A stretch of 64,000 nucleotides of DNA from an uncultured Methanoregula sp. (GCF_963678795.1 NZ_OY787453.1:1054001-1118000), one strand, 5' to 3'. Positions 24,473 through 33,444 are shown, numbered from the stretch's first letter. The notes: a model not told the origin generated them from the letters alone. A program made the numbers and translations.

Positions 24473-26587
24473 ATGCATACTCCAATGAAAAAACACCCGT
24501 ACCTGTATGCGACCTGTGCTGCCCTCCTCCTCACTGCCGCGGCCTTTGCCGGGTGCCTGCAGCACCAGGCATCCCCGCCGCCCGCAGGTCCGTTGCCGGA
24601 ATCCCCCGTAAACGCAACTGCCCCGATCCGGGCCCATTACTCCCCCGGTGAGATCCCCCGGCTCTCTCTTGAAGCGGAAGCGGCGGCCAATACCTCGCTC
24701 AACGCGATTGCCGCACTCCCGCCGGAACAACGCACCATGGATACCACCCTTCTTGCGTTTGATACGGCGATGACCGATTATTCCGACGCAATCTCCCCGC
24801 TCTGCCTGATGGGGTATGTCTCAACGGACCCGCAGGTTGCATCAGAAGGAATGGCTGCTGTACAGTCGTCCTCCGTCTTCTCTACCTCAGCATATTCCCG
24901 GCGTGACCTGTACGAGGCTATACGGGGCCAGGTCCCCCGCACGCCCGAAGAGACGCGGCTCTTCAACAACACGATCCTCGCGTTCCGGCAACACGGGCTC
25001 GATCTTCCGGACGAGCAGCTTGCCCGTGTGACCCAGATGAAGAAAAACTTAAGCCAGCTTGAGACCCGGTATTCCGCAAACCTCCAGAACGACAACACCA
25101 CGCTTGCATTCACCGCCGGGGAACTGGAGGGAGTCCCTGCCGCATCCCTCTCTGCGTTCACGCGGGAGCCGGGCGGAAAATATCGGGTCACGATGTCGAG
25201 CCCGGACTATACCTCGGTGATGACCTTTGCCCGGTCTGACGGGACGCGGAAGAAGATGTATGCTGCATACATGAGCCTCCAGTCTGACTCGAACACGCCC
25301 CTCCTTCAGGAAGCGATCGGCCTCCGGCGCTCTATTGCACGGGAACTCGGGTATGCAACCTGGGCCGATTACCGGCTGGACGGGAGGGTTGCAAAAAATG
25401 TCCAGGGTGTCAATAATTTCCTTGACGCACTCAAAGCTCCGGTAAAGGAAAATTACCGTATGGAAATCGCCGACCTTCTTCTGATAAAGCAGGGACTCCA
25501 GCCCGGGGCAACCGGCGTTGATCCCTGGGATGTCCTCTACCTGCAGGAGGTCCGGAATCGCCAGCGGTACGGGTATAGCGAGGAGGAGGTCCGCGAGTAC
25601 CTTCCCTATGACACGGTATTGCAGGGCATGTTCACCACGTTTGGAAAGGTGTTTTCGATCCGGTTTGACGAAGTGAAGGATGCCCCGGTCTGGGCAGACG
25701 GCGTGCAGGTCTTCCGTGTCGGCAACCTCTCTGACAATGCAACCCTCGGTTACCTGTACATCGACCCCTTCCCCCGCGAGGGGAAATACGGGTACTTCTG
25801 CACCTACCCGGTCATCAACGGGAGGATGAAGAACGGCACGTACGCGGTCCCGGTCGTCGCGATCATCGGGAATTTCCATGCTCCTGCAGGGGACAAGCCT
25901 GCGCTCCTCACCCCGGTTGACGGGGAGACGCTCTTCCACGAGACCGGTCATTCCCTGCACCACCTGCTGACCCGGGTACCCTACGGCACCCAGTCCGGGA
26001 TGCAGGTGGCGTGGGACTTTGCCGAGACCCCGTCGCTCGCCATGGAGAACTGGTGGTGGGACCCGCAGGTGATGGAATCGGTCTCGGGCGATTACACAAA
26101 CGCGTCCCGGAAGATGCCGGCCAGTCTTCGGGATAAGATCATCGCATCCCGTGACGCGGTACTCGCGAACTATTACAGCATCCGGCTCGTCTATGCCCTG
26201 GAGGATATGGAATTCCATTCGTCCGATCACAAGGTCAACATGAGCCAGGTGTGGGAGAAAAATTACGAGGAGGTCACGGGCCTTAGTGCCCTTGCAGGCA
26301 CGGACCAGCCGGCATCGTTCTCCTACCTGATGGAGGGATATGATGCCGGGATGTACAGTTACCTGTGGGCGAGAGTATATGCCGTCAATGCCGGTAATGT
26401 CTTCAGACATGACGGGATGACCAACCAGACCACCGGCCTGCGCTACCGGAAGACAATCCTTGAGAAGGGTAACATGGAGGACGGGGACAAGTTGATCCGT
26501 GATTTCCTGGGAACGGAGCCCACAACAGAAGTACTGTACCGCCAGCTCGGGGTCAACATGACCGGGCAGTCCGGCAACAGGAGATAA
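24473..26587 (+). CDS. M3-family oligopeptidase lipoprotein (704 aa)
   Basis: A zinc metallopeptidase related to oligopeptidase F and thimet peptidases. The catalytic HExxH is at 489-493 (HETGHSLHHLL), with the downstream glutamate region ETPSLAMENWWW. The N-terminus is a lipoprotein signal ending in a lipobox (AAFAGC), so the enzyme is tethered outside the membrane, unusual for M3 peptidases, which are mostly cytoplasmic. I chose the ATG at 24473; an ATG at 24485 is possible, while the longer frame from 24332 has no signal logic. The last ~150 codons and ~145 bases beyond the stop are duplicated at 44686-45297. Together with the C69 enzyme it suggests extracellular peptide breakdown. Confidence 0.92.
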   Translation: MHTPMKKHPYLYATCAALLLTAAAFAGCLQHQASPPPAGPLPESPVNATAPIRAHYSPGEIPRLSLEAEAAANTSLNAIAALPPEQRTMDTTLLAFDTAMTDYSDAISPLCLMGYVSTDPQVASEGMAAVQSSSVFSTSAYSRRDLYEAIRGQVPRTPEETRLFNNTILAFRQHGLDLPDEQLARVTQMKKNLSQLETRYSANLQNDNTTLAFTAGELEGVPAASLSAFTREPGGKYRVTMSSPDYTSVMTFARSDGTRKKMYAAYMSLQSDSNTPLLQEAIGLRRSIARELGYATWADYRLDGRVAKNVQGVNNFLDALKAPVKENYRMEIADLLLIKQGLQPGATGVDPWDVLYLQEVRNRQRYGYSEEEVREYLPYDTVLQGMFTTFGKVFSIRFDEVKDAPVWADGVQVFRVGNLSDNATLGYLYIDPFPREGKYGYFCTYPVINGRMKNGTYAVPVVAIIGNFHAPAGDKPALLTPVDGETLFHETGHSLHHLLTRVPYGTQSGMQVAWDFAETPSLAMENWWWDPQVMESVSGDYTNASRKMPASLRDKIIASRDAVLANYYSIRLVYALEDMEFHSSDHKVNMSQVWEKNYEEVTGLSALAGTDQPASFSYLMEGYDAGMYSYLWARVYAVNAGNVFRHDGMTNQTTGLRYRKTILEKGNMEDGDKLIRDFLGTEPTTEVLYRQLGVNMTGQSGNRR

Positions 26588-26732
26588 TCTTACGGGAAAC
26601 CAGCGAAAAATTCCTTATCCTTTTTTCGTTCAGGCAGTTGCCGGGGTGTGACCGGGTAACCGGATGCAAAACGGGACGGAAACCGGAACACGGGGACAGG
26701 CATTGTTTTCCCCGGATCTCCCCCGGCGCCCC
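26119..26732 (+). repeat. Segmental duplication, copy 1 (3' part of M3 peptidase gene)
   Basis: This ~610 bp segment, spanning the end of the M3 gene and about 145 bases past its stop, recurs at 44686-45297. The downstream noncoding part is shared too (TTACGGGAAACCAGCGAAA, TGACCGGGTAACCGGATGCA, GGATCTCCCCCGGCG), so the unit is DNA and not just a protein domain. Confidence 0.9.
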
Positions 26733-26756
26733 TCCCCCATCCCCCGGACGTGACCG

Positions 26757-28139
26757 TCAGAGAAGCTGGTAGATGCTGATTATCATCTGGACTAAGGGAA
26801 TCATCGACAGGAGAATGATCTTGGCAAGGAGATCGTAATCGAACGGCCATTCGTTTTTCGTAGCAATTCTGTTGATCAGTTCAACCCGGAGCATATCCAG
26901 GTGGATCTCATCCCGGGATACCGCTCCATCCCGTATCTTTGCATACTCAATCCTGTCGGCCAGGTCGTTCATTTCCCTGAATTTGTATTCCCTCATCTTA
27001 ACGTGGATAGGATAGAGCGGGTAGAAAAAACCAAAAAAGATCATGATAACAAAAACACTCATGAGTACAATATTAAAAAGCATCCAGGTAGGGTCGGATA
27101 CCTGCTGGTTCCGGAAGAGATACGCAGGGACGCCGAGAGCGATAATGCCGATCGGGATGTTCGATCTGAGTAAAATTTCCCCGAATATTTCTGTTCCCCC
27201 GATATACCTGAGCGGGTTTATCTGCAGGGGAAGAGTCCCTGCCATTTTTGCAATAAGGTTTGGCGTAATGAGACTGATCCAGATGATCGTTCCGAGTGCA
27301 AACCAGAACAGGATATGAAAGAGAAGATACCCCATGTTGAAAAGGATACTTGTGTAAATATGAGCGGCCACGTCAGAAGCGATCATGGTTTCGCGCATAG
27401 TCAGTTCTGCGGGTAAAAAATACAGGAAACGACGGATTCCGATGATGCATAAGACAAGCCCGAAGAGGACCGGGGGAGATATGAGTCTGGCCGTTGTACT
27501 GACTGAAGGTCCAAAAAAGAAACAACGGATTGATGTAGTGGTGAAAAGGTTATAATCCCGGGTCTTTTTATACTCTTCATCGAGTGCAACCGGCAGGGTC
27601 TCATACTTCAGGGATTTCCGTATGATATCTGTATGTTTTTTGAATGCAGTCAGCAAGAGGATGAATATTACCGGTGTGATAAAGAACCCGTAATCATATT
27701 GTAATTTTTCAATTGATCCGGTAACAAATGCCGGAAGTACTATCAGAAGTGCAAACAGGATGAGCACGAGTATCGTGTTCAAAACATAATAATTCGTGAG
27801 TTTTCTCCAAAGAAGGGTATTGATGAACGCATAGGACCTATCAAGAATATCCTCAAACAGGAGGGAATCATTGCATGCTCTTCTCTTACCGCAATTCGGC
27901 AAATCTTCAGAACATGGATCCTCCGGCCAGCATTCAGCGTTGAATGGATGGGAGCAGTTCCGGCAGGTTACTTCGGTCTCCCCGACCCCGGGCGGTAATT
28001 CAAATCTCCAGAAGAAAATTCTGCGGATATCGTACTTCTTCCTCAATAAAAAATCCGGGGGGTGGATATACAGAAACGGTTGATCAGACTTGATCGTAAA
28101 CTCAGATCCACAGTACGGACATTTGCCGGAGTGATCCAT
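26757..28139 (-). CDS. Zinc-ribbon multi-span membrane protein (460 aa)
   Basis: The N-terminal 100 residues are cytoplasmic-like with Cys pairs (CPYC near 7, CRNC near 59, further Cys at 69-88) that should bind one or two zinc ions. At least six hydrophobic segments follow (for example LNTILVLILFALLIVLPAF, GFFITPVIFILLLTAF, LISPPVLFGLVLCIIGI, LLFHILFWFALGTIIWISL, MLFNIVLMSVFVIMIFFGFF and a C-terminal span). I know no named family. The start has AAAGGACTACC in front. It is convergent with the M3 peptidase gene and separated from it by the duplicated 3' tail. Confidence 0.8.
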   Translation of the reverse strand: MDHSGKCPYCGSEFTIKSDQPFLYIHPPDFLLRKKYDIRRIFFWRFELPPGVGETEVTCRNCSHPFNAECWPEDPCSEDLPNCGKRRACNDSLLFEDILDRSYAFINTLLWRKLTNYYVLNTILVLILFALLIVLPAFVTGSIEKLQYDYGFFITPVIFILLLTAFKKHTDIIRKSLKYETLPVALDEEYKKTRDYNLFTTTSIRCFFFGPSVSTTARLISPPVLFGLVLCIIGIRRFLYFLPAELTMRETMIASDVAAHIYTSILFNMGYLLFHILFWFALGTIIWISLITPNLIAKMAGTLPLQINPLRYIGGTEIFGEILLRSNIPIGIIALGVPAYLFRNQQVSDPTWMLFNIVLMSVFVIMIFFGFFYPLYPIHVKMREYKFREMNDLADRIEYAKIRDGAVSRDEIHLDMLRVELINRIATKNEWPFDYDLLAKIILLSMIPLVQMIISIYQLL

Positions 28140-28311
28140 GGTAGTCCTTTTATTGAAATTGTTCTGTTGTTGGTGTACTTCGTGTATCCGGGGACCGGTT
28201 ATGCACGTAGTTCAAAATGAGTTAAGTTATCCCCCGCGTATTAAATTCTTCTTTTTGTATGTAAATAAAAAATGATTCCGTCAGTACTGCTATCCGCGAG
28301 AGCACCACCAT

Positions 28312-28500
28312 ATGACCGAGCGGGTGAAACGGGAAGGGACCTCGCTCCACAACGTGCTCCTGCAGTTCAACGCCGATGTGGAGTGGGCGACAACGATCAT
28401 TGCCCATAACCTGGACTTCGACCTGCAGATCGTCGATACCGGATTCACCCGGTTCAGGCCCCAAGAAAATTCAGCCTGTTCCCTGCCGGAAATTTTTTAG
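28312..28500 (+). pseudogene. Fragment of a DEDDh 3'-5' exonuclease
   Basis: The 62-residue frame contains a stretch typical of the second exonuclease motif of DnaQ-like enzymes (TTIIAHNLDFDLQIV, with HN and FD at the active site). The first motif (DxE) and the C-terminal H-x4-D motif are absent. A complete enzyme would need about 170 residues or more. I read it as a remnant left by deletion. Confidence 0.45.
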
Positions 28501-28657
28501 TCAGGTTATGGAATCCTGCGTGAATATTTTTGCCGGACCCTGTAGCCGTAAACATCCCCTGTGCCCTGGCGATAATCCCCGCATTTTCCCCTGGATGCTC
28601 CCGGTCCGGTAAAACCAAAGAGGTACTTATTTATCACATGAACCCTGTGGGTTATCC

Positions 28658-29158
28658 ATGAATGTTGACAAGCGATATTTCGCGTTTTTCGCCGTTGTTC
28701 TGGCTTTTGTCGTTCTGACGGCCGGATGTACCTCGACTGCCCCTTCCGCGTCTCCTGCATCCGCCCCGGCCACAACCGCCGGCACTGCTTCCCCGCTCAC
28801 CCCCCAGGTCACCGCTGCAGCATCCACCCCGAACCTTGTCGGAGTCTGGACCGGAACAACTACCGGGAACACAAAAATTGACGGGTTCCGTGAAACGAAC
28901 ACGGCACGGTATAACATCACGGCACAAAAAGGATCGGCTTTTTCCGGCTCCAAGGATTACACCCGTGCAAACGGGATAACGTATCACGAGAATTTCTCGG
29001 GTGTCATCTCGCGTGACGGTAAGATCAGCATTGTCGGGCATATTGCCGGGACCATGACCGGTGGATTAATCGGTCCGAATGAGGCCGAGTTCACCTTCCT
29101 GCAGCCCGGAGACGATGCAAAAGCCTTCATCATCCATCTCACCCGGCAACAGAGCTGA
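28658..29158 (+). CDS. Small lipoprotein, paralogue 1 (166 aa)
   Basis: A lipoprotein signal with lipobox LTAGC, a low-complexity Ser/Ala/Thr/Pro linker (about 26-60) and a compact beta-rich domain (LVGVWTGTTTGN, NFSGVISRDGKISIVG, GLIGPNEAEFTFLQPGDDAKA). The domain matches that of the next gene (29375-29839) in order and motifs, so the two arose by tandem duplication. It is exported and anchored outside the membrane. The function is unknown; the fold may be a small barrel given the W-x-G repeat pattern, but that is a guess. Confidence 0.82.
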   Translation: MNVDKRYFAFFAVVLAFVVLTAGCTSTAPSASPASAPATTAGTASPLTPQVTAAASTPNLVGVWTGTTTGNTKIDGFRETNTARYNITAQKGSAFSGSKDYTRANGITYHENFSGVISRDGKISIVGHIAGTMTGGLIGPNEAEFTFLQPGDDAKAFIIHLTRQQS

Positions 29159-29269
29159 TCTCTCCTTCTCCTGTTTTTTTGGATTTCTCCAATCATGCGT
29201 GGTCACTGGCCGTACGTCCTCCCCGTGTGGCACTGCCGGGGGTACGCTCCAGGCCCCGTCCGTGTTGCA

Positions 29270-29365
29270 TTACGTCCGGACGCCGCAATAAATGCCGGGA
29301 GTGAAGTCGAATACCAGCGGGTTTCCCCGAGCATATCGCCATCTTTATCATGGTGTCGGTTCATT
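29270..29365 (-). pseudogene. Decayed C-terminus of the small membrane protein family
   Basis: The minus strand reads NPLVFDFTPGIYCGVRT before TAA, matching the end of the 75-residue protein at 24045-24272 (NRLTLGITPGVYWGDHT). The DNA further upstream continues the match (GATAA-AGATGGC) but with a frameshift, and no start or membrane span survives. It lies between the two lipoprotein paralogues. Confidence 0.5.
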
Positions 29366-29374
29366 CTCCGCTGT

Positions 29375-29839
29375 ATGAAAACCGCCTTCACTATTCTTGC
29401 TGTGCTGGTCCTGGCTGTCCTTATCTGCGGGTGCACAAATACGGCGCCGGCAGCGACTCCCCCGCCCGTATCTCCGACCACGCAGCCCGTATCTGCGACC
29501 AGTGCCATCCCTGATATGATGGGTCTGTGGAAAGGTACCGGGACCGGGTATACCACAACTGACAATTTCTACGACTACCCGGTATCGATCTTCAATATCA
29601 CCAAGCAGAAAGGTCAGATATTTACCGGTAGGAAAGAGTACCCGAAATCGGACGGGAAGACCTATTACGAGAATTTCTCCGGGATTGTGACCCCGGACGG
29701 ACGGGTGTACGAGTCCGATAGTATCGGAGGCTTTGCTCTTGGAAAGCTGACCGGTCCCGATTCCCTGGAGCTGAATTACCTTGAGGATGGGCCGGATGCA
29801 AAAGCCATCATCCTCACCCTCTCCCGGCAGAAGAGCTGA
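29375..29839 (+). CDS. Small lipoprotein, paralogue 2 (154 aa)
   Basis: A signal peptide with lipobox LICGC, a Pro/Thr-rich linker, and the same domain as the gene at 28658 (MMGLWKGTGTGY, ENFSGIVTPDGRVYESD, GKLTGPDSLELNYLEDGPDAKA). The ATG at 29375 is chosen because it begins the signal peptide; the longer frame from 29195 crosses the pseudogene remnant. Conservation is strongest at the C-terminus of the pair (GP-x4-E-x6-DGPDAKA-I) and weakest in the linker. Confidence 0.83.
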   Translation: MKTAFTILAVLVLAVLICGCTNTAPAATPPPVSPTTQPVSATSAIPDMMGLWKGTGTGYTTTDNFYDYPVSIFNITKQKGQIFTGRKEYPKSDGKTYYENFSGIVTPDGRVYESDSIGGFALGKLTGPDSLELNYLEDGPDAKAIILTLSRQKS

Positions 29840-30053
29840 GACAAACACCTTTTTTCCTTGGCCCTGTGCTCCACGCGCAGGTATTGGAGCCGGACCGGCA
29901 ATTATCCCGAAACGGCAGGACCGCCACCGCATCTCGTGGAGCTATCACCGGGACAATGCATTGAGAGGTCCGATCAGAAATGAGCAGGTTGCAGAAATGA
30001 ATAACCTATGGAGAGGCTCATCCCGCATCCCAAAAATGGTTGGCGGAGGTGTA

Positions 30054-30323
30054 TCAGCTCACTGCCTTCACAAACATTTCAAACCCGATGCGATCGATCG
30101 TTGCACCCTGGTGTTCGGGGAATTTCCCCTGCTCCCGGTAGAATGTGATGACCTTTTGTGCCAGCGCTGCAGCCTGGTCCTCAGTCAGGTTTTCGGCAAT
30201 GACCCGCCCGATCTTCGCTCTGCCACTCTCTTGCCGCCGGCAACTGCGGTGAACCCGGTCTCGGTACCGAAATCCGATATCTTTCATCCAGGAATCGCTG
30301 CAGAAGCTGGGGCATCCCGACAC
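30054..30323 (-). pseudogene. Frameshifted end of a nitrite/sulfite reductase-like 4Fe-4S protein
   Basis: The minus strand shows pieces of the siroheme/4Fe-4S domain end in two frames: SGCPSFC and KDIGF in one, then GTETGFTAVAGGKRVAERR in another, then IGRVIAENLTEDQAAA and a final helix (FYREQGKFPEHQG) with TIDRIGFEMF back in the first. The order matches the C-terminal third of such enzymes, so two compensating frameshifts or a short decayed stretch are present. Most of the gene is missing. The second Cys pair of the cluster motif is lost. Confidence 0.5.
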
Positions 30324-30368
30324 ACACCTCTTGAACTTGGCCGGTGCCGGTACTCTAGCGGATCCCGG

Positions 30369-31991
30369 TTATGCCCTCCTTACTGAAGGGGTGATATTGA
30401 TATCGAGATACCGGCCATTCTCCCGGGTGTAGTTCGGCCAGGTGACATCCATCCCGCCGTTCGGGTTTCCGGTCTTTGTAAACCGTGTCCAGAGATCCAC
30501 AACGTTTGCCGCAACGGACGGATCCACGTCAATATGGGGAACTCCGAAGAGCAGGAACAGCTCGCTGCCATGGAATGCCCCGTAAGGCTGACCGGGAATG
30601 ATGTAGGAGTACCGGTACATGTAGGTGTCCGGGCTGATATCCCCCATCGAGCCTGCCGCAAACTTTACGGAATCGATGAAATCATCCTGGGTCGTCATCT
30701 GCTCGAGCCGGGTCTGGACCCCGGATGTGGAATTGGCCGGGTACTTTTTGAAGACCGTGTCGGCATTGTTGTCGAACCGGCTCTTCAGGAAAGGCAGGTA
30801 CTCCGGAACGCTCATGTTGGCATTTGCAGAGAGCGTTGTCCCGTCGCCCGCATTGTTCCCGATCATCAGGGGGACCGGGTTCTCCATATGGTTCAGGAAG
30901 CTGTTGTCCAGGGTGTCCGGCAGGACCCACCCGTCAACGTTGGGCTCGAACATGACGGTGTGGGTGGTCCAGAACGAGGAGGGGGACGAGGGTGTTGCAT
31001 TGATCAGGGTCTCAGGACTCAGTTTCCTCATCTGTGTGATTGCATCCGGGCCGGAGTACCCGAGGCTTTTTGCATACTGGGTCCCGAACGATTCCGCATA
31101 GGTCTTTGAATGGGTGGCGTTGATGATCGTGCCCTGCGCCCAGAAAGGACCGCTCTCGACAATGGCCTGTTTGTATAGCCCCCTGCTTAATGGTGAGACA
31201 AGGTGGACGTAGGTACTCTCGGCCCCTGCCGACTGGCCGAAGATGGTCACCCGCGACGGGTCGCCTCCGAATGACGCGATATTGTTCTGCACCCATTTCA
31301 GGGCGGCCTGCTGGTCGAGGATCCCGTAATTGCCCGAGACATTGTACGGGGATTCGCTGTCCAGCTGCGGGTGGGCTAAAAAGCCAAGGGCACCGATCCG
31401 GTAGTTCGGTGTCACGACAATGACGCCCTTCTCTGCAAGCGTGGTCCCGTTATAGACCGGCATTGAGCCCGCAACACTCGTGAATCCCCCTCCGTAGAAA
31501 AAGACCATGACCGGCAGCTTCTCGCTCGCGTTCTTCGCCGGTGTCCAGACATTGAGGTACAGGCAGTCCTCGCTCATATTCAGCGCTGGCACCTTTGGCG
31601 ATGAGGCCGGGGAAGCTTTCACTGTCATGGGACAGGCATCGAGGTACGGGCAGTCATCGCTCGTGTTCAGCGCGGGCGCCCCCTGCGATGAAGCCGGAGA
31701 CGCTTTCACTGTCTGGGGACAGGTCGCCGAGTACTCCTTAGCTTCCTTTATGTCTCCCCAGGGCTGGACCGGTGCCGGTGGCCTCCACCGCAGGTCCCCG
31801 ACAGGGGGAGCAGCAAACGGAATCCCGTGGTACACCCGGATGCCGTCCTGGTTTATTCCCGATATATACCCGGCATCGGTCTTTATGACCGTGGTATCCG
31901 GAGCTTTCTGGGTACATCCTGCAAAAAATAAAAATCCTGCAATTACCAGGCAGATTACCAGTATGTACCCTTTCCGTTCAAGCTTCTGCAT
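30369..31991 (-). CDS. Type-B carboxylesterase lipoprotein (540 aa)
   Basis: An alpha/beta hydrolase of the carboxylesterase/cholinesterase family. A lipoprotein signal ends in FFAGC, so it acts outside the membrane. Family motifs: GIPFAAPPVGDLRWRPP, EDCLYLNVW, the oxyanion-hole GGGF and the nucleophile S254 in FGQSAGAES. An 87-base tandem duplication (31548-31721) repeats 29 residues (CP-TVKASPASS, then ALN-S-DC-YL) just before the EDCLYLNVW motif, lengthening a surface loop. The real substrate is unknown. The nearest downstream feature on this strand is the reductase remnant. Confidence 0.92.
   Translation of the reverse strand: MQKLERKGYILVICLVIAGFLFFAGCTQKAPDTTVIKTDAGYISGINQDGIRVYHGIPFAAPPVGDLRWRPPAPVQPWGDIKEAKEYSATCPQTVKASPASSQGAPALNTSDDCPYLDACPMTVKASPASSPKVPALNMSEDCLYLNVWTPAKNASEKLPVMVFFYGGGFTSVAGSMPVYNGTTLAEKGVIVVTPNYRIGALGFLAHPQLDSESPYNVSGNYGILDQQAALKWVQNNIASFGGDPSRVTIFGQSAGAESTYVHLVSPLSRGLYKQAIVESGPFWAQGTIINATHSKTYAESFGTQYAKSLGYSGPDAITQMRKLSPETLINATPSSPSSFWTTHTVMFEPNVDGWVLPDTLDNSFLNHMENPVPLMIGNNAGDGTTLSANANMSVPEYLPFLKSRFDNNADTVFKKYPANSTSGVQTRLEQMTTQDDFIDSVKFAAGSMGDISPDTYMYRYSYIIPGQPYGAFHGSELFLLFGVPHIDVDPSVAANVVDLWTRFTKTGNPNGGMDVTWPNYTRENGRYLDINITPSVRRA
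31548..31721 (-). repeat. 87-bp tandem duplication inside the carboxylesterase gene
   Basis: Two in-frame 87-base units (about 31548-31634 and 31635-31721) share GATGA-GCCGG, GCTTTCACTGTC and GGGACAGG at an offset of exactly 87. The second unit has kept CPYLDA where the family has CLYLNVW, so one copy is no longer under the original constraint. Confidence 0.85.
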
Positions 31992-32139
31992 ATGATATCA
32001 TTTCCCCGCCAGTTACATGGACACAAAAACCGGGCACTTCTGGAACCGGGAAATCCTGCCGGTTATCCATGCACCTTCTGCCACCGGGTTTTGATCCTGG
32101 TACCTGTTTTTGAGAATATCTCGGTTCAGGAGTATAACG

Positions 32140-32265
32140 CTTCGTATTTTTCCCTGGCCGGCATCTTCGCGTGGCGTAATCGCCTGGGACCGGGAGTGCC
32201 CCTGTCAGAAATAATGCGGTCGCGGGAATTTTATAATATGGAAGGGGGGTGGTCACCCCCTAGTG
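32140..32265 (+). repeat. Dispersed repeat family B, copy B3
   Basis: It shares CTTCGCGTGG, GGGACCGGGAG, CCCCT-TC-GAAATAATGCGG and GTCGCGG-AATT with B1 and B2. The tail is a hairpin (GGGGGGTGGTCACCCCCT). The region 31992-32392 otherwise holds no gene that I can support. Confidence 0.55.
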
Positions 32266-32392
32266 AAGACTTTTCCAGGCCCCCGACCCCATACCCGGAA
32301 TTTTTTGCCTGAGTGCGGGATCCAATACTCATCGATCCGGCGCATAGTCCGGAAAATCTGAAGAGTATGTCCTGTAAGCCCCTGCCTCAAAA

Positions 32393-32428
32393 ATGTTAAA
32401 TATGATTAAACGTACAAATATGATTTGT
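32393..32428 (+). promoter_or_regulatory. Promoter with direct repeats before the AbrB-like gene
   Basis: AAATATGATT occurs twice (about 32398 and 32417), 19 bases apart. The first copy overlaps a TATA-like GTTAAATATG about 27-30 bases before the ATG at 32429, which would place transcription start at or near the start codon (leaderless mRNA). The direct repeats could be the operator of the AbrB-like protein itself. Confidence 0.4.
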
Positions 32429-32701
32429 ATGAAAAGTAAGAAATGTGGGAAGGAGGACCTGGTAGACGAGATGATTGCTCCCCGGAAAGGGAACACGAAG
32501 CATCTCTTCGGCAGTGTCAAGGTCGGAGAACGCGGGCAGGTTGTCATCCCGAAGGAGGCCCGGGAGATCTTCGATATCAAGCAGGGCGATATCCTGCTGG
32601 TACTCGGCGATGTCGAGCGGGGCATTGCCCTCGTGAAAGCGGAAAAGCTCCAGGCATTTGCCCGGCAGATCCTGGACAGCGCAAGCAAGCCTGAGGAATG
32701 A
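32429..32701 (+). CDS. AbrB/SpoVT-type DNA-binding regulator (90 aa)
   Basis: The swapped-hairpin AbrB fold is evident: VKVGERGQVVIPKEAREIFDI followed by KQGDILLVLGD and a helical tail. These proteins dimerise and act as transition-type regulators or antitoxins. No toxin gene follows, so regulation of the downstream redox/export genes is more likely. The stop overlaps the first possible start of the DUF2284 gene (ATGA). The start at 32429 is favoured over 32393 because the earlier ATG lies inside the presumed TATA box. Confidence 0.82.
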   Translation: MKSKKCGKEDLVDEMIAPRKGNTKHLFGSVKVGERGQVVIPKEAREIFDIKQGDILLVLGDVERGIALVKAEKLQAFARQILDSASKPEE

Positions 32702-32721
32702 GTGCTTTTAGGGGACTCATA

Positions 32722-33363
32722 ATGAACGAATCAGAAAAAGATGCCGAAAAATTCCGGTTCCTTCTCGACAAAGCATGTGCTTTTGGGGCAGCGGATGCAC
32801 GGATCATTCCCGCGAGCCGGATCGTGATCGAAGACCGGGTCCGGCAGAAGTGCATGACGGGATGCTTTGAGTACGGGAAGCACCTGACCTGCCCGCCATA
32901 TGTACCCGGCGTTGAAGAGTTCAGGAAATCCGTGAGCGAGTACCAGTATGCGCTTGTGGTAAAGTTCCAGTCCGAAGCTGAATTCAAAGAAGAGATCCGG
33001 TACTCCCTGATGCAGGAACTCATTGATCCGGGTGCAAAGAAAGAGTCCAAAGAATCCGCATTCGCGTTCATCACCGCGTTTGTAACCGAGGGAAACCGGC
33101 TCCACCACATCATGCTGGACCTGGAAAAAACTGCCTTTAATGCCGGGTATCCCTTTGCCCTCGCAACGGTCTCTGGCCCCGGCTGCAGGTTATGCGGGAC
33201 CTGCAATATCGAAGGAGGGCTGTGTAACCGCCCGACCATGAAACGCCACTGCCCCGAAGGGCTCGGGATCAATCTGGTGAAGACGACTGCAAACGCAGGG
33301 ATGCCGATCCAGTTCCCGGCTCCGCGCAACCCGGAGCGGGTTGCAGTTATGCTTATCGATTAA
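32722..33363 (+). CDS. DUF2284 metal-binding protein (213 aa)
   Basis: A cytoplasmic protein with the DUF2284 cysteine pattern: CMTGCFEYGKHLTCPPY in the N-terminal part and CRLCGTC with a later LCNRP and HC at the C-terminal end, probably binding Fe-S clusters or another metal. The ATG at 32722 has AGGGGA at good distance; the earlier in-frame ATG at 32698 overlaps the AbrB stop. It is likely the second gene of an operon. Its biochemical function is not established. Confidence 0.85.
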   Translation: MNESEKDAEKFRFLLDKACAFGAADARIIPASRIVIEDRVRQKCMTGCFEYGKHLTCPPYVPGVEEFRKSVSEYQYALVVKFQSEAEFKEEIRYSLMQELIDPGAKKESKESAFAFITAFVTEGNRLHHIMLDLEKTAFNAGYPFALATVSGPGCRLCGTCNIEGGLCNRPTMKRHCPEGLGINLVKTTANAGMPIQFPAPRNPERVAVMLID

Positions 33364-33444
33364 AAAATTCACCACCCGCGGAGAGGAATGGGACTGTCCT
33401 GCGGAATGCGGGAGATAAATGAATAAAAACAAACGGGGAAAAAA

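Noticed and set aside
25049..26410. 453-codon minus-strand frame opposite the M3 peptidase
   Set aside because: Its translation mirrors the conserved M3 coding strand and has no family motifs; the M3 gene is certain.
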